Below are positions 12,184 through 21,399 of a stretch of 64,000 nucleotides of DNA, one piece after another (the first letter of the stretch is position 1; every line of letters begins with the position of its first letter). Below the pieces are notes generated by a model, which saw only the letters and a list, made by a program, of their open reading frames with translations, made no database searches and had not been told where the DNA came from. Origin of the DNA: Pyropia yezoensis. Its lineage: Eukaryota > Rhodophyta > Bangiophyceae > Bangiales > Bangiaceae. A program made the translations under genes and the position numbers. Location: positions 18,027,346-18,091,345 of the forward strand of contig CM020618.1 of assembly GCA_009829735.1 (NCBI GenBank), written 5' to 3'.

Positions 12184-12944
12184 AGCGGCGGGAAGTCCGT
12201 GTAGGGGTCCACGGGCGCCCCCCCCTCCCCCCGCTCCCACCGCTCCCCCGCCGCGTACGCGGCGGCACTGGCGGCGGGGACGACGACGACTCGCCGGGAG
12301 GCGGCGAGGGAGGCGAGCCACGCCCCCCCCTCGCCGCCCCCCTCCTCCCCCCCCGCCACCAGCGTGGACACCACCGCCACCGCCGACGCGACCGACGCGG
12401 CGTCGTCACCCCACAGGCCCCCCACCACCAGCACCGTCGGCGTCGACGGCGGCAGCGCCCAGCCGACCGTCGCGACCAGCGGCGCCGCACACCCCGGGCG
12501 GGGGCGGCGGAGGGGGTGGAGCCGCCGCCGACGGCCGCCGCCGCTGCCGCCGCCGTCGCCGTCGGCGCCGTCGGCGCCGTCGCCGACGAGGCCGTCGCCG
12601 TCGGGGTCATCCCCGCCGGGGTCGTCGGCGGCGCAGCCGGGGGCGGGGGGCACGTAGGCCGACGCGGGGGTGAGCGCCAGGCGGTCAGGGTGGGCGGCGG
12701 CCAGGTCCCGCAGCGCCGCCGCCACCGCCACCAACGACAGCGGCCGGTAGGGGGGGGTGGCGGCGGCGGGCCGCGGGGCGGACGCGGCCGCCGCCGCCAC
12801 CGCCACCGCCACGGCTGCTGCCGTCAGGGCCGCCGTGACCGCCGGCGGCCGCCGCGGGCGGCGGCGGCGGCGGTAGGTGCAGTGGCTGCCGCTGCCGCTG
12901 CCGCTGCCGCCGTCGTGGCGAGGGGGGGGGGTCGTCGCGCCCAT
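9400..12944 (-). CDS. M14 carboxypeptidase-like membrane protein, probably catalytically dead; frame interrupted at homopolymers
   Basis: Start ATG at 12944. An Ala/Val-rich hydrophobic stretch about 30 residues in looks like a signal anchor. M14-type landmarks then follow in order: LRDLAAAHPDRL; VVGGLWGDDAAS (about 12400-12440), where the zinc-binding HxxE is expected; a VVVVPA strand and DPYTDFPP in place of the usual DxNRDFP; FMTVVVFHGAGEVVAYPWGD (about 12070-12010), which keeps a histidine; a DWAYG segment near 11130; FVIGTP near 10965, where the general-base glutamate would sit; and LIPRNVRMALLALD near 10770. A transmembrane helix (LHYAWGLLTLAVAACCLPPG) lies near 9510-9600, so the protein may be membrane-anchored at both ends. 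The frame must change at the C31 run 12152-12182, near 11390-11910, and at the C26 run 10123-10148; homopolymer length error is the simplest cause. The end of the tail is not determined (the frame is open to 8848). A (GTCGCC)n tract encodes an Asp-Gly repeat. Family assignment rests on motif order only. Confidence 0.55.
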
Positions 12945-14061
12945 GGCCGACGCCCCCTGGGGAGTTGAGGGGAGGCGGAGCAGGCGGGGGCGGGGGGGGC
13001 AGGGGGGGTGGGCAAGGGAAACCACACCGCACCGCCCACCGTCAGCACGCGACGCACCGCCACCGCCGCCACGTCCGATAGTACAAAGAGGGAGGGGGGG
13101 GGGGGGGGTGGTGGTGGAGGGAGAGGTACCTGTGCAGTGTAAAGGGCGGGGAGAGAGAGAGAGAGGGGGGGGGGGGGAAGCGTCGGCCCCCCGCTGGCCA
13201 GCGGCGTGCCGCCGGCGGCCACCGCTCCCGGCGGCCGCACGTCGCGGCGGTGGCCCGCGGCGGGGTGGGGTGGGGGGGCACCGGCAGCGGCTGCGGGGGC
13301 CAGGCAGGGAGGATGGGGGGGGGGAGTGCGGGGGGGGCGGGGGGGGGAGGAGGGGGGAGGAGGGGGGAGGGGGAGGGGGGGGGTGATGGCGGGAGGAGGG
13401 AGGGAGGGAGGGAATGGAGGGGGTGTAGCGGGGGTAGGGGGGGGGGGGGGGGGGGGGGGGGGAGAGGGAACCCCGTCGCCGGCAGTCAGCCTGGCCAGAC
13501 GGGACCAACCTGGTGTCGTTGAACGCCGCCCGCGACGACGCGCGGGGTGGTGGCGCCTGCCGAGCAGCCGCCGTACCTAGGGGTGTGGCGGCGGCGGTGG
13601 GGGCGGCGGCGGCGGCGGTGGCGGAAACGGGCGGCGGCGGGAGTAAGGTTGGAGGGGGGAAGGGGGGGGGAGGAGGGCGGCCGGGGGGCACACGAGGGTG
13701 GGGATGGATGGGGGGGAGGAGGAGGAGGAGAAGGAGGATGGGCGGGAGGGTGGGGGGGGGGGGGTGCACCCACAGGTGGGGGTGGCCGGGCCGGGACAGG
13801 CGAGAGGGAGAGGGGGGGCGTGGGGTGCCGACCGGGGCCGTCGGGCCCCCGCGGCGGGCCCCGTCGGGCCCACCGTCGGTGTCTGGGCGGCAGCGCGCTG
13901 GGCAGGTGGGCGGCAGCGCGCTGGGCAGGTGGGCTGCGGCCCGGCGGGGCGCCGAATTGCGAGGGGCTATCGTCAGCTCCCGCTGAAAGCCCATCGAAGC
14001 CCGTCGAGTCCCATCGACCCATCGAGAGCCGCCTTCGATGGGCGTTTCCAGCACGTCCAGA
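12945..14061. other. GC-extreme intergenic region with long poly-G runs
   Basis: Upstream of the M14-like gene. It holds many G runs (26 G at about 13437-13462), a short GA repeat near 13150-13168 and a 17-bp-spaced duplication of the GCAGCGCGCTGGGCAGGTGGGC type near 13888-13932. Open frames are Gly/Arg or Pro strings with no domain. Confidence 0.4.
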
Positions 14062-14091
14062 GTCCCATCGAAAGCGCGCTTTCGACGGGAC
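14062..14091. repeat. 30-bp near-perfect palindrome in a CCCATCGA-rich segment
   Basis: The 14-bp arms GTCCCATCGAAAGC and GCTTTCGACGGGAC pair with one mismatch around a 2-bp centre. CCCATCGA, TTCGATGGG and close variants recur several times between 13985 and 14145. Confidence 0.7.
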
Positions 14092-14123
14092 CCTTGACGG
14101 GGCGCCGCCCAACAGCGCTCTGA

Positions 14124-15476
14124 ATGTTCGATGGGCTTTCTCTCGCGTTTGTGAACACTGTCTCAGGACACCTCCACAACTGCGAGACAGCACCAACTGT
14201 GGCCCCTCTCATTGGATCGGCACCAGCTGTCAGAAGCGGGCCGTCGACCGATCGACTGCAGCGTGGCGTCGCAGCAAGCTCGCGGGGAAAGCAGGCACAG
14301 TGGTCGGACGCGCCTTTCCCCGCCCAGGTGAAGGCAGCCACCTCCCGAAAAATGCGCAGCCCCCCGTCCCACCTCGCCGACAACCGCTCCACGACCGCGG
14401 TTGCAACCGTCTCCACGGATCCAATGTCCCCGCCCCGGCTTCCACTTCCCCAGCCACTGTCGCTTCGGACGCCCCAATGCCCGCCCCCCCCGCCGGGGCC
14501 CGCCACCGTCGCCGACACGATCGCCGCTGCCGTGGCGGTGTCGGCAGCCGCGGCTGTAGCGGCGTCGGCCGACCTGGCGGCTACGGCGGCGACGGCGGCT
14601 CCGTCCCCGCCTTTGGGGCACGAGCACAAGCTGCTGCAGCCGCCCCCCCCGCCGGGGCCCGCCACCGTCGCCGACACAATCGCCGCTGCCGTGGCGGTGT
14701 CGGCCGCTGCGGCTGTGGCGGCGTCGGCCGACCTGGCGGCTGCGGCGGCGACGGCGGCTCCGTCCCCGCCTTTGGGGCACGAGCACAAGCTGCTGCAGCC
14801 GCCCCCCCCGCCGGGGCCCGCCACCGTCGCCGACACAATCGCCGCTGCCGTGGCGGTGTCGGCCGCTGCGGCTGTGGCGGCGTCGGCCGACCTGGCGGCT
14901 GCGGCGGCGACGGCGGCTCCGTCCCCGCCTTTGGGGCACGAGCACAAGCTGCTGCAGCCGCCCCCCCCGCCGGGGCCCGCCACCGTCGCCGACACAATCG
15001 CCGCTGCCGTGGCGGTGTCGGCCGCTGCGGCTGTGGCGGCGTCGGCCGACCTGGCGGCTGCGGCGGCGACGGCGGCTCCGTCCCCGCCTTTGGGGCACGA
15101 GCACAAGCTGCTGCAGCCGCCCCCCCCGCCGGGGCCCGCCACCGTCGCCGACACAATCGCCGCTGCCGTGGCGGTGTCGGCCGCTGCGGCTGTAGCGGCG
15201 TCCGCCGACCTGGCGGCTGCGGCGGCGACGGCGGCTCCGTCCCCGCTTTTGGGGCACGAGCACAAGCTGCTGCAGCCGCCCCCCCCGCCGGGGCTCGCCA
15301 CCGTCGCCGACACAATCGCCTCGGCCGTGGCGGTGTCGGCAGCTGCGGCTGTGCCGGCGTCCGCCGACCTCGCGGCGGCGGCCGCTGTGGCGACGGCAGC
15401 ACCTACACCGGTCGGTACCGCGATTTTTTCCATGTACTGTGTGCAGGAACCGAGGGCTACATGCTGGAGGGCGTGA
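14124..15476 (+). CDS. possible Ala/Pro-rich repeat protein (doubtful)
   Basis: An ATG-initiated 450-codon frame. The first ~110 residues are of mixed composition. They are followed by six 53-residue repeats of the form PPGPATVADTIAAAVAVSAA ... SPPLGHEHKLLQ. The repeat unit is 159 bp, a multiple of three, and is stop-free in other frames on both strands too, so the open frame itself is weak evidence. A second plus frame continues past the repeats to 15583 and ends in a normal-looking segment (GPTWLAECNGRRFSIFMW), so exon structure here could differ. No family is recognised. Confidence 0.3.
   Translation: MFDGLSLAFVNTVSGHLHNCETAPTVAPLIGSAPAVRSGPSTDRLQRGVAASSRGKQAQWSDAPFPAQVKAATSRKMRSPPSHLADNRSTTAVATVSTDPMSPPRLPLPQPLSLRTPQCPPPPPGPATVADTIAAAVAVSAAAAVAASADLAATAATAAPSPPLGHEHKLLQPPPPPGPATVADTIAAAVAVSAAAAVAASADLAAAAATAAPSPPLGHEHKLLQPPPPPGPATVADTIAAAVAVSAAAAVAASADLAAAAATAAPSPPLGHEHKLLQPPPPPGPATVADTIAAAVAVSAAAAVAASADLAAAAATAAPSPPLGHEHKLLQPPPPPGPATVADTIAAAVAVSAAAAVAASADLAAAAATAAPSPLLGHEHKLLQPPPPPGLATVADTIASAVAVSAAAAVPASADLAAAAAVATAAPTPVGTAIFSMYCVQEPRATCWRA
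14492..15410 (+). repeat. 159-bp minisatellite, six units
   Basis: Copies of GCCGGGGCCCGCCACCGTCG start at 14492, 14651, 14810, 14969, 15128 and 15287, a strict 159-bp period. The middle units are nearly identical; the first and last carry more substitutions (for example GGGGCTCGCC in the sixth). The last unit is incomplete. Confidence 0.95.
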
Positions 15477-15734
15477 GTGCGCGTGTCTATGCGTCGCGCG
15501 CCAAGGACGGGCCGACCTGGCTTGCCGAGTGCAACGGACGGCGATTTTCTATCTTCATGTGGACGGGCGCATGCTGGGTATGACCTTTAGTGCTGTCGTT
15601 GAGATGTTCTTCGTTAGCCCCGCCGTATTGTCCGCAACCACCTCTGCCCCCATAACTCTAGTTCTAGTTTTTTGGACAAGGCGTCAATGCGCAAGACGAA
15701 GACATAAACAGCAGTCAATGACACACCGCAAAGA

Positions 15735-18700
15735 TCACGACCCCCATGGATAAAATGCGTTGATGAAGAAGCGCATAGCGAGACGATCTTCCACAGGGTC
15801 ACCCCACTGCGCAGGCTTTGCATCAAAGCCACGGCGACTGGCCAGGTCTGCAAAGTCTGGGACCACGTGAAGCACTCGTCGAATAGCAGACAAGGGCAAT
15901 ATTCTCAAGACAACGTCCGTCTCGCCGTCGCGTACGCTCCAGGCCAGCCGTGTGCACCCGCGGGAGACCAAGGGGCAGTTGGCTACGCCTGGGACGACCG
16001 CCATGTCTGCCAGAACTGCGACGTCACCGTCAGGCTGCCGGACGATCGCACGAGCCTCGGCCACCGACAGTGTCGAGGTGTCATCAGCTGAGAAGTACAG
16101 GACAAAGTCGTACCATGGATCACCTCGGAAAGAAGGGGACGCGTACAGCAGCTGCGTGAGCGTCGAGCCGCACTCAAGCACAGCCTCGAACTGGACGCGA
16201 GTGCTGATACGCACCCGCGCGTCCACAGGCAGCTCGAGGGCTGCCGCAACACCCGCCAACCCTGGCCACTGGGCCATGGTTGACAAACGCACTCGACGCA
16301 GGTGATACGCAGGTGTCCGCAAAGCTGCGTCCTCGGCACGACAACCAGGCGGCCCTCGCGCACGAGGTTGATCACCGGGAGCCACGTCGGTCGCACCATC
16401 CGTCCCACCTCCACCGAGCGCGTCATCAGGTAGGTCCTCGCCGTGAAGGATGCCCGCCCCGTCACTGTCAGTGTCCTCATCCCCGACAAGTTCCTCCAGA
16501 CCAGCGAGGAGGCACTCGTCCTCTTCAGCATTGCGCCGCAGGATGATACGTGCGCCCTGCGCCTGCACAACAAGCTGGCGGGTGAAGTCCGCTATCGCCT
16601 TGTTAGTGCGCGCGTAGTAGGGCTTGTCGTCCTTGTGGAGACGCTCGTTGATACCCGCATTCCCATTGTTGATGTTTCCATGCATGCGTATGGCCTCCAT
16701 GACGTGGCATAGCAGCTTGTGCACCTTCGTGGAGTTTTGAGCGCCTAGGATAGGTGTCAGGTACATGGTCACAAAGCGCTCCGCCCGGTCCGCGATGCAC
16801 TTGCCGACGTCAAGGGTGAGGGGCATGGGGGCGGTGGAGCATGTGTACCCGGACATCTCCGCGTGCAACACCGCGAACTCCGCGAACATGACCGTGATGG
16901 CCTCGTCGATCGGCGTCTCCTTCCACACAGCGTGATAGGCAGGCCAGTCATATTGGGCTGTGCCAGCCTGACCGGCCGGAACGTTGCTCTCCTCACCGTC
17001 ATCCACAGGATCATGCAGACCCAGAGCCGCGACACGTGCGGCTAGGTCAGGTACAGCGTCATGGACGCCATCGCCGACGGGTAGAGATGCGTCCGCCCCA
17101 GAGCCAGTAGGTGCGGGGACCGGCAGAGCCCCGCGTGTACGCCAGACCCCGGCCACCAAGTAGGCCATGGTTGACGCACCCTCCCGCTGATGCTTCCCCG
17201 TGAAAACGGACTGCGGCTCGTCGTGCTTGACCAATTATCTTCAGAGAGTCATACATGCGTTCACGATGACGTAGGAGATGCAGGACAGTGCGGAAGGAAA
17301 ACACGTTGAGCAAAACACCAAGAGCAGACGTAAGCCACACATGAGCGGGACAATGGAGGCACCACGCGGCGGCATCCGCAACCGCTCACAGTCCACACAG
17401 AGGCCACAATTTGCATATAGAGGGGGCCAAGAGAATGCTCATGCCCACCACTCCTCGCACGACCTTCACAACAACGTACCCTGGCGGTGTTTTGTAAGCT
17501 TTACTGCGGCGCCCGAGGTGCTGCAGACGCTCGTTGCAAATGCGGCGCGACGCGGCGTCCGTCCCTAAGAGGGGCGTGTCGCCGTCGCAAATCTTGGGGA
17601 AGACCTCGACGAGCCACTGCACGAGCAGCCTGGTCACGCCCAGGTCCAGCACCTGCGTCAAAATCCGAAGCAACCCGAAGCAGAGGGTCACAAAAAGTCG
17701 CACACCGTCAGACTCACGGCTCCACCATAGATTTTCTATGGAGGCGAACGCACAACACCCCGTTGCACACGCACACCAAAGGCAAGCCAACGTACGTGCA
17801 AGGCATCGAAGCCAATCATCTTGTACAGCAAGTAGGGAGATGTGGAAAGACCTTCCATTGCGGCCAACGCCGGCACAAAGCCAGTCAAGCTGTCGGAGGC
17901 CTCAAGCGTCTCCTGTCTCGCACGCTGCCTACTGCTCTGACGGAGGCCATCAACCTCCAACTGGCGCTCAAGCGTCTCCACAACGTCGCGTTCGGCAGCG
18001 CTCAGCGCCTCGGATGGCCCAGCGACACCCACCAGTACGTCACACTGGGAGCACGGGCGCTGGCACTGGCCCGCCTTCAGGCACAACACAGCACGCTTTT
18101 CCGGTTGATCGCATACATAAAGCAACACACGAGGAAAGGCCATCAGCTGCCGGCCGCCCACGCAGACCTCCACACCAAATCTGCTCGCTGCCATGGCCGT
18201 ACGCATGCACACGTACAGGAAGCGCTGAAGGACTCCACAGCGGCGCAGTCGGGAGCGTTCCTTCGCCGCCGTCTCAACTAGGGTCCGCACAATTGGGATG
18301 TACGCGACGGTCATCCACTCGATATCACCAGTCATGTCGTTGACAAGACGAACTCGAACCGGGTACAGTTTGTGAGCTGAGGAGGTGCGCCAGCGGTGAG
18401 CAAGAGAAAGGCAGTGAGGTCAGTGTACAAGGCAAGACAAGAAAACAGACGTGACGTCAGTTTCTGCACGTGGGATTGAGGACGAGCGCACCCTCACAAA
18501 TCATTGAAGGCAGCTGAACGGTAATCAACACGTGCCCTAGCACGGTGAACGAAAGCGGCAACGTACCTCCAGACCACGAAAGCTGGCTGCTGTCACTATA
18601 GAGATGCAGCCCTAGCACAAAACTGGAGCCGCCGTGAGTGCCGACTACCTCTTTCTCACAGAGGCGGAACGGGTCACCGTCCATGGCAGACTGTCGTAGA

Positions 18701-19653
18701 TTGGTGGGAGGTGCAGGGCCACCGTCCCTGCTCCACAACCGTACACCAGCTGCGCCCTTGCGCAGGTGAGCCATTACCACCTCCAAGACAGACCGGTAGT
18801 ACACCTCGTAGACGGCACCGCCCTCACGGATCTTCAGTTTCTTCCAGCCCGCGCGTAGTACAGCGTCGCTGATGTCGTCGCGGAGCGCGTTCGTAAATGT
18901 AGAAGCCGTAGGAAACACGGCACTCAGAGAGAGGTGGTCACGTACCTCCATCCGGTCCACTGCGTCGCGACGGTCCCAAACCTCCAAGAAGTCGTACAGC
19001 TGCTTCTGCTCTCTCAATGACAATCCCGCCCCTCCCACACCGAGAACAAACTGCTGCAGTGCCCGAAGACGACGGGTGTTGAACCTCCCTGGTCGGCTGC
19101 TCTTGCGTCACTGCAAAATGGGGACGGACCGCGCGGCGTCATCGAGCACCTCGTAAAGACTGAGGACACGCGTCGCCATGGACTGGTAGGCGTACGCAGC
19201 ATCCATAGCGTAGTCAGCAGCGCCTTCCCGCAACACCCCAGTCATCTCTAGCAGAGGATACAGCTTCGCACGGATGGCGGCGTCATAGCTGCCGGTACTG
19301 TCGGCTACGAGAGCACCCAGACCCACAGTCGCTTCATCTGCCATCAGCTTGTCGTCTGGATCCTGGGTGCTGTCGGCTCCCGAGACGAGCTGCTCCACCG
19401 TGGGGCTGCCGGCGCCCATCAGGAGGTCCATGTGCCTTCGTGCCCTGGGACGCAAGGGAGCGCCGGCCGTCTCAAAGGCGCCATGAGGATCCCCCAGTGG
19501 TGGCGACCTCCCCCTCTTCCTGCTGGGTATGCCGTTTCCCTCTTCTCTCCCGTGAGCCGACCTCTGGTGCCATACAAAGCCGCCTTTGCTGTGTGTCGTG
19601 AAGTCACAGACAGAGCAGACGAGCAGCCTGGCCCGCTTCTTCCCACCAGACAT
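15735..19653 (-). CDS. Plavaka-like (CACTA superfamily) transposase gene, about five exons
   Basis: Start ATG at 19653 (MSGGKKRARL). A C2H2 zinc finger follows (C13, C16, H29, H34), as in the N-terminus of Plavaka-type transposases. Exon 2 (about 19100-18567) contains LHLYSDSSQLSWSG, the family's DDE-first-Asp region. Exon 3 (18376-17796) continues with HKLYPVRVRLVNDM, a Cys-rich segment (CLKAGQCQRPCSQCD) and ends GFDALH. Exon 4 (17652-17480) begins VLDLGVTRLLVQWL. Exon 5 (about 17220-15735) holds VHKLLCHVMEAIR followed by GINERLHK, with the likely catalytic Glu. Two introns are clean: 18566-18377 (phase 1) and 17795-17653 (phase 0), both with donor GTACGTT. Two joints do not close: near 19100 a TGA and frame change separate exons 1 and 2, and exon 4 (phase 2 at GTACGTT, 17479) does not match exon 5 (phase 0). 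The gene may therefore be recently inactivated, or I have misplaced splice sites. Element termini were not found. Confidence 0.7.
17653..17795 (-). other. intron 3 of the Plavaka-like transposase gene
   Basis: Donor GTACGTTGG at 17795 and acceptor ACGCAG ending at 17653. Phase 0; it joins GFDALH to VLDLGVTR, restoring the expected family motif. Confidence 0.75.
18377..18566 (-). other. intron 2 of the Plavaka-like transposase gene
   Basis: Donor GTACGTTGCC at 18566 and acceptor CTCCTCAG ending at 18377. Phase 1; it joins LSWSG to AHKLYPVRVRLV in frame. Confidence 0.8.
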
Positions 19654-20310
19654 ATCTGTCAACGGCAGTAGCAGTGACAGAGACCGAACCAACGAGCGGC
19701 AGCACACCGTGAAGCGGTCCAATGTCAGCGTCAATGACCTGTTCACAGCAAAGGAACCCGCGGCGCTAGGTCGACGACGGCAACGCATTGCTCTCGATCC
19801 CGCGCACACATTGACGTCCATAAAACGCCTGTGGAGATACACGTACCATAGGCGTAACAGGCGGCCACCTCATCGGCAGTGCAGACGAAAAGTGAGGAGG
19901 GTGGGACGTCCGCTTCGACGCGGAAGAGAGCAGCACATAGGTCTCTGGAGTTGCGGGGGCGGCACGTCGGCCCAGACAAGGAGGAAGGAGAACGGTTGCA
20001 CGGCCAAGATGTTTGCGCGTTGGCGGCAGAGGCAGGCGGCTCACACGTCGGCGTCGGCGGAGAGAAGAGCGGCGCGCCAGGTGGAAAGTGTGGAGGGCAG
20101 CAGAGCGGCGCGCCCTGGTCGAGAGAATGGAGGGTAGCAGCGTGGCGCCTACAGGACTTACGGTCGTACGCCAACGCGGCTCAGCGCAAATGACCTGTGC
20201 CTCAAGAGCAGTCGGTCACGCATTGAGGCAGGGTGATGCAAGCGACCACACGGTACCGCTCTCACGCAAAGTCACTCAGCTTCACACGTCAGGCACCGCC
20301 TGCACCGTCC
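19654..20310. other. region upstream of the Plavaka-like gene; no gene recognised
   Basis: About 650 bases up to the assembly gap. It may include the 5' untranslated region and outer end of the transposon. Short repeats such as GAGCGGCGCGCC (near 20068-20110) are present, and no domain is seen. Confidence 0.35.
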
Positions 20311-20810
20311 NNNNNNNNNNNNNNNNNNNNNNNNNNNNNNNNNNNNNNNNNNNNNNNNNNNNNNNNNNNNNNNNNNNNNNNNNNNNNNNNNNNNNNNNNN
20401 NNNNNNNNNNNNNNNNNNNNNNNNNNNNNNNNNNNNNNNNNNNNNNNNNNNNNNNNNNNNNNNNNNNNNNNNNNNNNNNNNNNNNNNNNNNNNNNNNNNN
20501 NNNNNNNNNNNNNNNNNNNNNNNNNNNNNNNNNNNNNNNNNNNNNNNNNNNNNNNNNNNNNNNNNNNNNNNNNNNNNNNNNNNNNNNNNNNNNNNNNNNN
20601 NNNNNNNNNNNNNNNNNNNNNNNNNNNNNNNNNNNNNNNNNNNNNNNNNNNNNNNNNNNNNNNNNNNNNNNNNNNNNNNNNNNNNNNNNNNNNNNNNNNN
20701 NNNNNNNNNNNNNNNNNNNNNNNNNNNNNNNNNNNNNNNNNNNNNNNNNNNNNNNNNNNNNNNNNNNNNNNNNNNNNNNNNNNNNNNNNNNNNNNNNNNN
20801 NNNNNNNNNN
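20311..20810. other. assembly gap, 500 N
   Basis: Exactly 500 undetermined bases, the usual arbitrary size for a scaffold join. Any frame drawn through it is meaningless. Confidence 1.
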
Positions 20811-21361
20811 TATGGTGGTGGTTTGGTGGAAGATGTGGGGGGCGGGGAGGGGGGGGAAGAGAGTCGGGGAGGGAAGGGAAGAAGGGGAGGGGGGGTGGAG
20901 GCGAGCAGGTACTACGGGGGGGCTGCTCGCGGTGGGACGGTTGACGACGTGCGGGGGTGGGGGAGGGCGACGCTGCGACCATGGGGCGCCCCTATATGGG
21001 CGCTGCCGCCACCGGTGTGCTGCGGCGGCGTTGGCTTCCCCGCCCGCGTGCGCGGGGGGGGGAGGAGGGGCGGCAGGGGGCGGCGGGTGGCACAAGCGGC
21101 CGCGTCGGCCCCGATCCCCCCCCAGCGACCACCCCCTCCCCTCCCCCACCCTCCTCCTCCAACTCCCCCCCGCCACTCAACTAACTCCCCGCGCCCCCCC
21201 CCCCCCCCCCGCGCGCTGTCCACCCTTCCTCCCCCCCCCCCCCCGCCCCTCCCCTTGCCTCCGTGGCATTCCTCCCCGGCGCACGACGGCGGCGCAACGA
21301 CGGCCCGTGGCGGCGGCGGCGCGGGGTGGACGCCACGCCGGCGCTGGCACTCGGCGTGGCC

Positions 21362-21399
<38 letters not shown>

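Noticed and set aside
14470-15410. CRISPR-like array
   Set aside because: 159-bp head-to-tail units with no spacers; a eukaryotic minisatellite.
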